DNA of 64,000 nucleotides from positions 1 through 64,000 of the forward strand of contig NZ_FOTR01000002.1 of NCBI RefSeq assembly GCF_900114645.1. Reading direction: 5' to 3'. The position numbers and the translations under genes are program-made. Below are positions 1 through 11,468 of the stretch, piece by piece. The DNA comes from Gracilibacillus orientalis. Lineage in GTDB: Bacteria > Bacillota > Bacilli > Bacillales > Amphibacillaceae. Below the pieces are notes generated by a model that saw only the letters and a program-made list of their open reading frames with translations, was not told where the DNA came from and made no database searches. How positions within the stretch are numbered: position 1 is the stretch's first letter; every line of letters starts with the position of its first letter.

Positions 1-30
1 GCTGTCACCATAGGTGTAGAGCCTATCTTA

Positions 31-160
31 AAGCGTAGGAAAAATGCGAAGACTCACGGCGCGAGAATGCATGAGCTGAAGATTCATTTTATTTAACAAA
101 ATTAGCTGAAGCCATGCCCGCGGAAAGCGAAGCATTTTTCCGGAGCTGTTCCCAGCACTC
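31..160 (+). repeat. dispersed palindromic repeat, family A, copy 1
   Basis: This is an intergenic element with complementary ends: GGAAAAATGC at 38-47 pairs perfectly with GCATTTTTCC at 132-141. Inside it are the blocks AGCTGAAG (twice), GCCCGCGGAAAGCG and CAGCACTC, which recur in the copies at 6851, 63602 and 63828. It contains no convincing coding frame. It is probably a MITE-like or structured intergenic repeat; the family name is not known to me. Confidence 0.7.
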
Positions 161-253
161 TATACATTTCAAAACACTCTTTATTTATGTCGCTTCTATA
201 AGACAAAACGCTGTTATACCAAGAATTTTATACTTTCTTTAATTATAAGAAAA

Positions 254-397
254 GCTCAGGAGCGCCCGATTAAAACAAGAGCGACTTCAGAATCAACTGA
301 GATAAAGGAATCACGGTGAGTTTACGAACCGATGATGACTTTCACCTAAAGACATAAGGACGATTGGTGAAGTCGCCTAGTTTTTGGCGCTTGGAGC
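254..397. repeat. long imperfect palindromic element (structured intergenic repeat)
   Basis: Two nested arm pairs are visible: AGCGCC at 261-266 with GGCGCT at 386-391, and GCGACTTC at 281-288 with GAAGTCGC at 369-376. About 80 bases lie between the inner arms. It holds no gene and differs in sequence from the family A repeat beside it. It resembles structured intergenic elements I recall from other Bacillaceae, but that is recollection and not a search result. Confidence 0.5.
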
Positions 398-430
398 TAG
401 ACATCTCCGTTTATACTTTCTTACATATAA

Positions 431-468
431 AAAAAAGCAACTGCTTCTGAAGTAGCAGTTGCTTTTTT
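431..468 (-). terminator. intrinsic terminator after the ydjO-like gene
   Basis: The 15-bp arms AAAAAAGCAACTGCT (431-445) and AGCAGTTGCTTTTTT (454-468) surround an 8-base loop. A T run follows the stem on either strand, so the hairpin can act in both directions. It directly abuts the stop codon of the small minus-strand gene at 469. Confidence 0.85.
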
Positions 469-651
469 TTATTTCATTTCTGGAATTACTCTTACCTCTT
501 GCTTCATTTCTGATTTGCATATTGGACATGCTGGTTCTTTATCAAATGAATAATTCTCACGCATCCAGCCTTGACAATCATCACTTACACAAGACCATAC
601 ATTAGTCTCGACACTTTGTACTGGTTCTTTCTGGTTATTAAAATAAGCCAT
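469..651 (-). CDS. YdjO-like cold-inducible zinc-ribbon-type small protein
   Basis: This encodes a 60-residue protein with two CxxxxC/CxxC-type cysteine pairs (WSCVSDDC and ACPIC), as in the Bacillus YdjO cold-inducible family. The cysteines probably bind one zinc ion; the molecular role of the family is not established. The ATG at 651 is preceded by AAAGGGAG at good spacing. A promoter with -35 TTGTAT, a 17-bp spacer and -10 TATAAT lies at 682-710, so the gene need not depend on lacZ upstream. It ends at a strong terminator and is a single-gene unit. The assignment rests on overall sequence similarity that I recognise, with moderate to high certainty. Confidence 0.75.
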   Translation of the reverse strand: MAYFNNQKEPVQSVETNVWSCVSDDCQGWMRENYSFDKEPACPICKSEMKQEVRVIPEMK

Positions 652-681
652 ACGGCACTCCCTTTCATGGGTTATACCTCT

Positions 682-710
682 ATTATACGCCTATTTGTCC
701 GTAAATACAA
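682..710 (-). promoter_or_regulatory. sigma-A promoter of the ydjO-like gene
   Basis: Read on the minus strand, -35 TTGTAT (705-710) is followed by exactly 17 bases and -10 TATAAT (682-687). It lies between the lacZ stop codon and the start at 651. Confidence 0.65.
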
Positions 711-712
711 AG

Positions 713-3874
<3,162 letters not shown>

Positions 3875-3883
3875 TTACGTAGT

Positions 3884-3936
3884 ATAATAAAATAATAAGT
3901 AAAACTAGTCAAGTTAAATTTTACTTATTTTACTTA
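3884..3936 (-). promoter_or_regulatory. lacZ promoter with three operator-like half-sites
   Basis: On the minus strand -35 TTGACT (3907-3912) and -10 TATTAT (3884-3889) are 17 bp apart. An 11-bp inverted repeat, AATAAGTAAAA (3894-3904) and TTTTACTTATT (3919-3929), brackets the -35. The half-site TTTTACTTA then recurs in tandem (3919-3927 and 3928-3936), giving one reverse and two forward half-sites. A repressor bound here would block lacZ and could also autoregulate the divergent regulator gene. Confidence 0.7.
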
Positions 3937-3937
3937 A

Positions 3938-4945
<1,008 letters not shown>

Positions 4946-4955
<10 letters not shown>

Positions 4956-5722
4956 TTATTTGTTACATTATCTTTTAAAATATGCAATGTTTGCGCATCT
5001 TTTAGAAATTGTCTTTCGTCATCATCTTTGACAAATTCCATTAATACATATCGGTCACGACCATCTTTCTGGATAGCTTCTAAGTACTGTTGCCATTCCC
5101 CTTCACCACTTATTAGCTCCAAGCGATCGGCAAACGAATGCCAATGAAAAATATGAACATTGGTAATCCATTCATTCACTAAATCGATACTCGCTAACCG
5201 TTCCTCTACCGACACACCGTTAGAAGGCTGCCAATATAAGAAAAGATTATCGTGATTGATCCTTTCCATCAGCTGTCTGGCACTTTCTTTCGTATCCGTC
5301 ATCGTATTATCATGATATTCTAAATGGACACTAATTCCTTCATCTGACGCTAAATCTGCTATCCGTTGCGCATCCTCGACAACCTTTTTTAGATAGCACT
5401 CATCCGCTTCTTTACTTCCTTTCATCCCTGCCCAGACACGAATTGCTGGTGCTTGTAATTTCTTTGCCGTTTCAAGGATTGTTGTGAAATCATATTCATT
5501 TCCGATATGATCTGCTAATCGATAGTAAGACCCGTAGGAACTTACCTCTAACCCACGCGATCTGGTTACTTCCCCAACTTCTTCAGCATGGTCATAATCA
5601 CCTGGGGGAACATGGACATCTCCTCCCCATTCAATGCCGTCTAACGAAACTTCCATCGCTAAATCTACAATTTGTTCCGGATTTTTATCACGAAATGTTA
5701 CCGAGCATAATCCTAGTTTCAT
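4946..5722 (-). CDS. sugar phosphate isomerase/epimerase (AP endonuclease 2-like TIM barrel)
   Basis: This 258-residue protein has the fold of xylose-isomerase-like TIM barrels (IolE/IolI group). Family-type metal-ligand positions are visible in VHLEYHDN, in the LYWQPSN strand, in VHIFHWH and in VLMEFVKDD. The substrate is unknown; relatives interconvert or dehydrate keto-sugars and inositols. It starts 15 bases after the 2-hydroxyacid dehydrogenase gene and is probably co-transcribed with it. This suggests a small pathway that isomerises and reduces or oxidises a sugar acid or keto-sugar. It has no signal peptide. Its stop codon lies in a shared terminator with the regulator gene. The family call is firm and the function is open. 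Confidence 0.8.
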
Positions 5723-5737
5723 GTATATTCCCCTTTC

Positions 5738-6733
5738 TTAGGCCATTGTTTGAAATTGTTCTTTGGATACAGACCATTGAAGTGGCTTTTCATTGATATA
5801 TCGCTTTAATTCTTCTAACATATAAGCACCCATTCTTCCACACTCTTCTCCTTCGCTTCCTGCTAAGTGTGGTGTTAAAACAACATTAGCCATTTGATAT
5901 AACTCTGATCCTTGCTCTGGTGGTTCAGGATCTGTTACATCCAATACAGCTGTGATATCCGTTCTGTCTCGTAAAACTGCTATCATTTCTTTTTCCCGCA
6001 CAATCGCTCCTCTGGCGGTATTGATAAAACTGGCACCTTTTTTCATTAAAGAAAAATGATCAGCCGTAATCATGCCAATTGTTTCCTTCAACAATGGCGT
6101 GTGTAGTGAAATAACGTCTGCAGATCGGAATATATCTTCCAATGAACAGATTGTAACACCTAATTGATTTGCTTCTTCCTCTGAAACAAATGGATCGTAT
6201 GCTAGAATGTCTATATCAAAAGGCTTTAACAATTCTAACGTATGTCTTCCGATGGTACTTAAAGAGAGTAAACCGACAACACTTCGGTAAGCGCCTTTTA
6301 CTTCAAATGGTTTGGATGGATATTGTTGTGAAGCCTGGATATCGCGAACAAATGACCAGCCATTTTTTAAACAAAATAAGATTTGTGATAAGGTGAATTC
6401 CGCCACTGGTCGTCCATTTGCTGTAACCGCTGTAGTAAAAAGGATGCCTCTCTCCCAAGCTGCATCTGTTGCGATTGATTTAATCGAGCCTGCTGCATAC
6501 AACACAGCTTTCAGATTTGGTGCATGCTCTAGCAATCTCTCATCCAACGTTGGGCAACCCCAGCCAGTTAGTAAAATTTCGACATCTTCAAGGATCGATA
6601 GATCGTCCCATAATTGTTCTTTGCTCATAGGTTCAGCTACTATATCTACTGATTCCCCGATCTCTTCTCTGACAAACTGCGGATATACTAAATTAAATGT
6701 ACTTTGCTCCATTACATAAATCGCTTTTTTCAT
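5738..6733 (-). CDS. D-isomer-specific 2-hydroxyacid dehydrogenase family protein
   Basis: This 331-residue protein has the split substrate-binding domain and inserted Rossmann domain of NAD-dependent D-2-hydroxyacid dehydrogenases. The catalytic set is present: R241 in NTARGAIV, E270 in DVTDPEPP and H289 in LTPHLAGS. The nucleotide loop is unusual: where the family has GxGxxG it reads G154-LLSLST-IG162, with serines at two glycine positions. Such loops occur in some sugar-cluster members, but cofactor binding should not be taken for granted. It is the first gene of a two-gene unit with the TIM-barrel isomerase (15-base gap), with an AAGGTG ribosome binding site before the ATG at 6733. The substrate may be a sugar-derived hydroxy acid. 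Confidence 0.82.
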   Translation of the reverse strand: MKKAIYVMEQSTFNLVYPQFVREEIGESVDIVAEPMSKEQLWDDLSILEDVEILLTGWGCPTLDERLLEHAPNLKAVLYAAGSIKSIATDAAWERGILFTTAVTANGRPVAEFTLSQILFCLKNGWSFVRDIQASQQYPSKPFEVKGAYRSVVGLLSLSTIGRHTLELLKPFDIDILAYDPFVSEEEANQLGVTICSLEDIFRSADVISLHTPLLKETIGMITADHFSLMKKGASFINTARGAIVREKEMIAVLRDRTDITAVLDVTDPEPPEQGSELYQMANVVLTPHLAGSEGEECGRMGAYMLEELKRYINEKPLQWSVSKEQFQTMA

Positions 6734-6850
6734 TGGTTAACACCTTTCTATCTAATAAATTTTTATTTATCTATTTAACTAGAAACGATCAAAACCCATC
6801 CATAGAAATCATTCCATAAGTTTTCTTCTTTCGATAATCAGAACACTGTA

Positions 6851-7050
6851 CTTAGCGTAGGCAAGATACTTAGACTCCTACGGGAACAGCGCGAGCCGAA
6901 GATCCCGCAAGAAAACGTTCTATGTTTTCTGAGGAAGCTAAGGCCGTGCCCAGTGGCATAGAAGACACTGTGAAAGCTTGGTTGAACAGATGTCGCACTT
7001 GTGCCCTCGGGTGAAAGCGCAGTATCTTGCCGGAGCGTTTCCTAGCACTC
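6851..7050 (+). repeat. dispersed palindromic repeat, family A, copy 2
   Basis: The terminal arms GGCAAGATACT (6860-6870) and AGTATCTTGCC (7021-7031) are perfectly complementary over 11 bp. It shares ACTCCTACGGGAACAGCGCG, GATCC, GAAAGCGCAG and CTAGCACTC with the other copies. It is longer than copy 1 because of extra sequence near 6950-7010. Together with short AT-rich flanks it accounts for the gene-free stretch 6734-7178. Confidence 0.75.
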
Positions 7051-7148
7051 ATCAAAATACAGAATGAAAGAAAGTAAATCACAAAAGAGTTACTTCACTT
7101 TTTATGTTTTTTTGTGCATATTATTAATTTTCTTGCTTTCAAATGAGA

Positions 7149-7173
7149 AATCGACAAGTTTTTCTTGTCGATT
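7149..7173 (-). terminator. hairpin after the unknown membrane protein gene
   Basis: The perfect 10-bp stem AATCGACAAG (7149-7158) / CTTGTCGATT (7164-7173) has a 5-base loop. It lies just past the stop codon at 7179. The T tail on the minus strand is short (TCTCATTT), so termination may be weak. Confidence 0.5.
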
Positions 7174-7178
7174 CTTAG

Positions 7179-7796
7179 TTAGGATTCTATTAATGTTTCT
7201 AAAAATTGGGTGGTTCTCTCATGATTTTCTGAATTAACTGGTACAATTAAAACCTTGTCCTGGAAAAGTTCGACATCATCAAAAACATCCAACTGATTGC
7301 TATCCATCCCATATGAATTTTCCGTTCCAAAATCATATATTTCTACTCCATTTTCTTCTATCAATGACATGTCGACAACCTCTTCTACTTGTAATATGCC
7401 TTCCTGTTCCACCATTTGTTCGGCTATTGCTTCATTAGTTACAATGATATCAACCATGTTAGCACCAATATTTGCCCAAAACTTTTGTATATCTGCATAT
7501 GACATGTCTGAAATAGAACCGCCACCAGACGTAATATTATTTACTGTAACTTTGAAATCATCAAAATATTTCTCATTCATTTGATTGGAGAATTGTTCGG
7601 TAATTTCATACGGTATTTCACTGACAACCATGACTTCATAGCTTTCCTCTTTATCCTTAAAAACTGTCGATAAAATAGATATCAGAAATGCTACTCCTAA
7701 CACAGTCCCAATAATGTGTAATTTATAATATTCCCAAATATAATCTACTGCCTCTTTAAAAGACATCGTTTTCAAAGTTTCCCATAATTTTTTCAT
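7179..7796 (-). CDS. single-pass membrane protein of unknown function
   Basis: I do not recognise a named family. The 205-residue protein has a short basic cytoplasmic N-terminus (MKKLWETLK), one hydrophobic segment at about residues 28-45 (IIGTVLGVAFLISILSTVF) and an acidic outside domain of about 155 residues. That domain alternates short beta-like strands (YEVMVVSEI, DFKVTVNNI, MVDIIVTNEAIAE, KVLIVPVN) with helices, a pattern like one lobe of a periplasmic binding protein. The resemblance is a reading of the pattern, not a match. The gene stands alone between the family A repeat and a second palindromic element, is flanked by sugar genes, and ends at a hairpin. It may be a sensor or transporter accessory. 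Confidence 0.6.
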   Translation of the reverse strand: MKKLWETLKTMSFKEAVDYIWEYYKLHIIGTVLGVAFLISILSTVFKDKEESYEVMVVSEIPYEITEQFSNQMNEKYFDDFKVTVNNITSGGGSISDMSYADIQKFWANIGANMVDIIVTNEAIAEQMVEQEGILQVEEVVDMSLIEENGVEIYDFGTENSYGMDSNQLDVFDDVELFQDKVLIVPVNSENHERTTQFLETLIES

Positions 7797-7837
7797 CGTG
7801 TACTTACTCCCCCTGCTACAAATCTGTCTTTAAGTGC

Positions 7838-7984
7838 GTGTTCAAAAAGGTGCCAAATTAGAAGCAAGAAGATCGAGACGACGAAGTTTTGAGTAGCGGA
7901 ACGTATGCTTTTAGATACGTGAGCAACGGAAAAACAAGCCAACAAAGTGATTCGCCGCTTATCATTTGGTGCCTTTTTGAACAT
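7838..7984. repeat. palindrome-ended intergenic element (family B)
   Basis: The ends are inverted repeats: GTTCAAAAAGGTGCCAAAT at 7840-7858 and ATTTGGTGCCTTTTTGAAC at 7964-7982, matching at 17 of 19 positions. About 105 bases lie between them. Short frames that cross it on both strands are not gene-like. It is probably a small non-autonomous repeat; only one copy is seen in the window. Confidence 0.6.
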
Positions 7985-8089
7985 CCTCTTTATTCACGAG
8001 TATATCACATTCATGAGAAACTGAAATTGCAAACATCGAATTTACACAAAGTTTCCATTAATATACCTACTTTCAACTCCATCATAAAG

Positions 8090-9106
8090 TTAAGAGATTA
8101 GCAACTGATCTTTCAACCAATCATATGATTTTCTTCCACTTATTTCGTGAACTCCCGGGAAAATATCATAAGCAAATTTTTCCGGACGGTTATGATAGTA
8201 CCTTTCTAATTGTGCAATTGCTTCTTTGACATATTGATTCGGAAATATAGGATCTTTTTCACCTGACTCAATAAACAAGCTTCTCGGTGAGATTAATGAT
8301 ATCCATTCCGGTAATTCTGCGTAATTTAATATACCCGGTATATAATTATCAATACAGTGATGCATCGCCATAATGCTTCCCTTAAAAGTATTCGTAAACC
8401 CTGTTAGCACCGTTGCACTTACGCGAAGATCTAATGCTGCAGTATAGGTAGTAATTACTGCTCCTCCGGAAAAGCCCATCATACCAATCCGTGCCTTATT
8501 TACATCTGTACATGCTTCCATATAATCTAATAAACGTCGCGCTTCCCAAATTCGTAATCCTGCTAATGTTTTCCCTTCCATTAAAAGGCTCGTTGCCATC
8601 GCTTCACAAGAATTAAGGTTTCCTGCTTCCTTATCGCGTGTCAGACGACGCTCCCCAAATCCGATCACTTCTGGCGCAAACACTTTTAAACCACGTTTGA
8701 CCAGCTCTACGGCAAATTGGTTGTGAATGCCTGGCTCTCCTTGCTCTTCTTCTCCACTTTTGGTCAGTCCAACTGCTTCTTTGACACCATAGCCATGACC
8801 GTGAAGTGCTAATACAGAAGGATATGTTTGAAGTTCATTTTTAGGTGTCAGGACATAGATGGGTATGTAGATTAAATCTGTAACTGGTAAAGAAATCAAT
8901 TCTCTTGTATAGTCATCAAATTCTTTAGTTTCGATTACCTTTGGTTCCATCTCCACTCTTGTTTCATCTAAATAAGAGAAGTCACCTAATAACTCTAATA
9001 AACTACTTTTTAAAGTTAGTTTTCGTTCGACTGGGCCTACCGCTTTAAAAGTTTCTTCTAATGCATTGTCATAAAATTGATTAAACAATTGATCTAACTG
9101 ATTCAT
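8090..9106 (-). CDS. alpha/beta-hydrolase, acetyl esterase / dienelactone hydrolase-like
   Basis: This 338-residue cytoplasmic hydrolase has the complete catalytic triad: S213 in MMGFSGGAV, D285 in SGEKDPIFP and H320 in FPGVHEIS. The oxyanion-hole region is seen at ALHGHGYG (about residues 100-107). The alpha/beta core begins near residue 80, after an N-terminal helical part. It resembles esterases of the Abhydrolase_7 / acetyl xylan esterase type found in carbohydrate loci, so removing acetyl or other ester groups from imported oligosaccharides is plausible. It has its own promoter region, with -10 TATAAT at 9158-9163 and a cre-like site at 9133-9146. It is a single gene; the exact ester is unknown. 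Confidence 0.78.
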   Translation of the reverse strand: MNQLDQLFNQFYDNALEETFKAVGPVERKLTLKSSLLELLGDFSYLDETRVEMEPKVIETKEFDDYTRELISLPVTDLIYIPIYVLTPKNELQTYPSVLALHGHGYGVKEAVGLTKSGEEEQGEPGIHNQFAVELVKRGLKVFAPEVIGFGERRLTRDKEAGNLNSCEAMATSLLMEGKTLAGLRIWEARRLLDYMEACTDVNKARIGMMGFSGGAVITTYTAALDLRVSATVLTGFTNTFKGSIMAMHHCIDNYIPGILNYAELPEWISLISPRSLFIESGEKDPIFPNQYVKEAIAQLERYYHNRPEKFAYDIFPGVHEISGRKSYDWLKDQLLIS

Positions 9107-9132
9107 TAGTCCAACTCCTCTTAGCTAAATTA

Positions 9133-9146
9133 TGAAAACGTTTTAA
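9133..9146 (-). promoter_or_regulatory. cre-like site (CcpA) upstream of the esterase
   Basis: TGAAAACGTTTTAA matches 13 of 14 positions of the Bacillus cre consensus TGWNANCGNTNWCA. It lies 12 bases downstream of a -10-like TATAAT (9158-9163, minus strand), so bound CcpA would obstruct transcription of the esterase gene. Confidence 0.6.
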
Positions 9147-9273
9147 AACGTAATTCTATTATATACGATTTTTGTTCTTTTAAAAAATAAAAGATGTCAA
9201 AGAAATTATAAATTATTTTAAAAATGGCTAACCTTCCAAAATTGAAAAGTTAACCACTAAAGAATAGTCACGC

Positions 9274-9417
9274 TTATAATCCACCACAAGTTCTTCCAGT
9301 TTGTCTTTTTATAAATGTATCTCTTTCTCCGCCATCAGAAAGTTCTTCTGAGAATTCATGGTCTTTCTTGTTTTTTATCTTGTCGTTTGTATTTTTGGTT
9401 TGTCTTTTATCTTTCAT
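9274..9417 (-). CDS. small basic protein of unknown function (47 aa)
   Basis: A 47-codon frame begins at the ATG at 9417 (MKDKRQTKNTNDK...) and ends ...TGRTCGGL at 9274. It is lysine-rich in its first half and polar throughout, with no membrane segment. It overlaps the 3-prime end of the preceding small gene by 11 bases, a hallmark of translational coupling, and its own ribosome binding site is poor (AGG only). I do not recognise a family. Its ordered start, coupling and neighbours support it being real, with moderate confidence. Confidence 0.45.
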   Translation of the reverse strand: MKDKRQTKNTNDKIKNKKDHEFSEELSDGGERDTFIKRQTGRTCGGL

Positions 9418-9568
9418 CTTGAGTACCTGTATCCATATTTAGATAATCATTCCCTGGTTGTTGAAGCTTCGTTTCATCCCTGTCAGGATGGTGTGTTTCA
9501 TGATTAATTTCACGTATTTCCTCTTGTTCAATCTCGACTCTTTTTGGTGTTCTTTCCTTCTCTTTCAT
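9407..9568 (-). CDS. small acidic protein of unknown function (53 aa)
   Basis: The frame runs from the ATG at 9568 (MKEKERTPKRVEIEQEE...) to the stop at 9407. A strong ribosome binding site, GAGGGGG, lies six bases before the start. The protein is very polar, rich in E, K and H, and likely disordered. It is followed by an overlapping small gene, suggesting a two-gene unit. Short hydrophilic proteins of this kind are common in Bacillaceae, some of them sporulation-related, but nothing here shows the role. Confidence 0.5.
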   Translation of the reverse strand: MKEKERTPKRVEIEQEEIREINHETHHPDRDETKLQQPGNDYLNMDTGTQDER

Positions 9569-9657
9569 TTTTATCCCCCTCACACTTCTAGTTTATTTAA
9601 TTAAGGTGAAATTTTGCTTTGCAATTGCCCCATACCTCTGCTAAGCACAGTCTTTTA

Positions 9658-9867
9658 TTATGAATTATTCCTCACTTGTTCCATTTCTTTATTAGCAAAA
9701 TACTCGTTTGCTTCTTCTAATTCTTTGTGCGCGTCAACCGAGTCCCCTGCATAGCGCTCAACTGTATCTTCAAGATGTGCCGGATCTATGTCTTTTCTGA
9801 TCCCCAATTCACCATCTTGATTCGCTGGGATGGGCATTTGAAAACTTTTTTTTCGTTCTCTTTTCAT
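9658..9867 (-). CDS. conserved-looking small hydrophilic protein (69 aa)
   Basis: The ATG at 9867 has a near-perfect ribosome binding site, GAGGTGATC, so it is chosen over a longer frame starting at 10026 that runs through promoter sequence. The product (MKRERKKSFQMPIPANQDGE...) is charged, with an acidic helix-rich C-terminal half (HLEDTVERYAGD, ELEEANEYFANKEMEQ). There is no signal peptide or membrane segment, and I do not recognise the family. It is divergent from the UPF0180 gene. Confidence 0.55.
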   Translation of the reverse strand: MKRERKKSFQMPIPANQDGELGIRKDIDPAHLEDTVERYAGDSVDAHKELEEANEYFANKEMEQVRNNS

Positions 9868-10029
9868 GATGATCACCTCGCTTTTATCTTTTACTTTCCT
9901 ACTGTTTTCATACAACAGGTATAAAAAAAGATTTGCATTTTGAGGAATAGAACAGGAATTGCAGTTAAAAATATGACTGTATTGGAAGTAAGAATAAAGC
10001 AGATGATGATAATTCAAGGAGGTCAAACA

Positions 10030-10281
10030 ATGGCTCGCATTGGAGTAGAAGAGTCCTTAACAGATGTTCAACAACAATTACAAGCAGATGGACATGAAGT
10101 CATTACCTTAAGACAAGAAGAAGATGCCAATGGCTGTGATTGCTGTATCATTTCCGGTCAAGATCAGAATGTGATGGGAATGCAAAACACAGCTATTCAA
10201 GGTTCTGTTATTAGCGCACAAGGACATAGCGCAAATGATATTAGTCAGGAAGTACAACAAAAATTGCAACAACAGCAGTAA
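10030..10281 (+). CDS. UPF0180 family protein (YkuS-like)
   Basis: This 83-residue protein begins [18 protein letters not shown] and contains the family's conserved middle section with two cysteines ([18 protein letters not shown]), as in Bacillus YkuS. The fold is small and cytoplasmic, and the function is unknown. The start at 10030 follows a textbook AAGGAGGT. It is a single gene, divergent from the small protein at 9658-9867, and ends before a bidirectional terminator shared with the pseudouridine synthase gene. The glutamine-rich C-terminus (QQKLQQQQ) is a simple tail. Confidence 0.85.
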   Translation: MARIGVEESLTDVQQQLQADGHEVITLRQEEDANGCDCCIISGQDQNVMGMQNTAIQGSVISAQGHSANDISQEVQQKLQQQQ

Positions 10282-10376
10282 TTCTGAACATAAAAATTCA
10301 AAAATTACCAAATATTAAAAACTGAATTTGACAACAGAAATCAATTTCGATCAAGCATATTTATCGAGACATCAAA

Positions 10377-10411
10377 AAACCAGCAGTTCTCTTACACTAA
10401 ACTGCTGGTTT
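10377..10411. terminator. bidirectional terminator between ykuS-like and rluA-type genes
   Basis: The 12-bp perfect stem AAACCAGCAGTT (10377-10388) / AACTGCTGGTTT (10400-10411) has an 11-base loop. T-rich tracts follow on both strands, serving the convergent genes on either side. Confidence 0.85.
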
Positions 10412-10440
10412 CTTTTATGGATTCTATAGAATAATTCAAA

Positions 10441-11325
10441 CTACCTCTTCTTCAAAAACACTTTTGGAATATTTGATTTAAAACGCAATAACTCTCCTGT
10501 AACTGGATGTTTAAACGCTAATACGATAGCGTGCAAGCCAAGTCTGCCAATTGGATTTATTTTCGATCCATATTTTTTATCACCAACGACTGGATGACCT
10601 ATGTCAGCCATATGAACTCGAATCTGATTTTTTCTACCGGTTTCTAAGTAAACAGAAAGCAGCGACAGATTGTTGTTGGATTTAATTACCTTATAATGCG
10701 TTATTGCCTCTTTTCCATCATTCGGTTTCTCACTTGAAAACATTTTAAACGTTTTGTTTTCTTTAAGCCAAGAAGTGATCGTGTCTTCGTTTTTGGTTAA
10801 AACGCCTTCAACTAGAGCTACATAGGAACGCTCTTTCACCATATCCTTCCATCCATGTTGTAAGGTTTGCTTTACTTTTTCACTTTTAGCAAACAACATT
10901 ACTCCAGATGTATCTCGATCAAGTCGATGTACAACATAAACACGATTCTTTGGATTGATTTTACGAACATAGCTCATCAATTGTTTATAAGCAGTATGTG
11001 AGTTTTCCTTTTCGTTAGACACCGATAACAAGCCTGTATCCTTTTCAATAACAATGATCGAATCATCTTCATAAAGAATATTCATTTTTTCAAAAGTGGC
11101 TGCTTTTGCTGCTTTGTTTTTTTGAATCGTGACCGTATATCCGGATTCGAGCTTAAAATCATGTTTGGTCACTTCCTCATTATTTACAAAAACCTGACCA
11201 CGTGTAAGGATTGACTTAACGGAATTACGACTTCGTTGTGGCATGATAGCGAGTAAGAAAGTAAGGAGTTCTGCTGGTTCATCCACCTCATATTTCTCCA
11301 TGTTGGGGTTCTGACTAAGATTCAT
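10441..11325 (-). CDS. RluA-family 23S/large rRNA-type pseudouridine synthase
   Basis: This 294-residue enzyme isomerises uridine to pseudouridine in RNA. An S4-like RNA-binding segment occupies about residues 15-70 (ILTRGQVFVNNEEVTKHDF). The catalytic domain follows, with the family motif HRLDRDTSG and catalytic D136. The C-terminal motifs ETGRKNQIRVHMADIGHP and RLGLHA are also present. RluA-type enzymes of Bacillus (YhcT, YjbO and YlyB groups) look like this; which RNA position it modifies cannot be told. It is a single gene convergent with the UPF0180 gene, sharing its terminator. Confidence 0.9.
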   Translation of the reverse strand: MNLSQNPNMEKYEVDEPAELLTFLLAIMPQRSRNSVKSILTRGQVFVNNEEVTKHDFKLESGYTVTIQKNKAAKAATFEKMNILYEDDSIIVIEKDTGLLSVSNEKENSHTAYKQLMSYVRKINPKNRVYVVHRLDRDTSGVMLFAKSEKVKQTLQHGWKDMVKERSYVALVEGVLTKNEDTITSWLKENKTFKMFSSEKPNDGKEAITHYKVIKSNNNLSLLSVYLETGRKNQIRVHMADIGHPVVGDKKYGSKINPIGRLGLHAIVLAFKHPVTGELLRFKSNIPKVFLKKR

Positions 11326-11468
11326 TATTTATTATTACCTCCGTTCTATATTTCATTATACCCTTTTTGTCATTGATATGATATATTATGGCTAAAAATC
11401 TTGAAGTATACTTTTTCTTCTTTAAAGCAAGCTAATGGCAATAATGTTTCGATAAAGGAGATATCTAT

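Noticed and set aside
6312-6719. 135-codon plus-strand frame opposite the dehydrogenase
   Set aside because: The opposite strand encodes a conserved enzyme with all catalytic residues, and this frame has no ribosome binding site.
6870-7082. Small gene in the gap between dehydrogenase and membrane protein
   Set aside because: The frame lies within a family A repeat, and similar peptides appear from the other copies (for example 63594-63816), showing they are by-products of the repeat.
7793-8101. Small frames on both strands at the palindromic element
   Set aside because: They follow the inverted repeat and lack ribosome binding sites.
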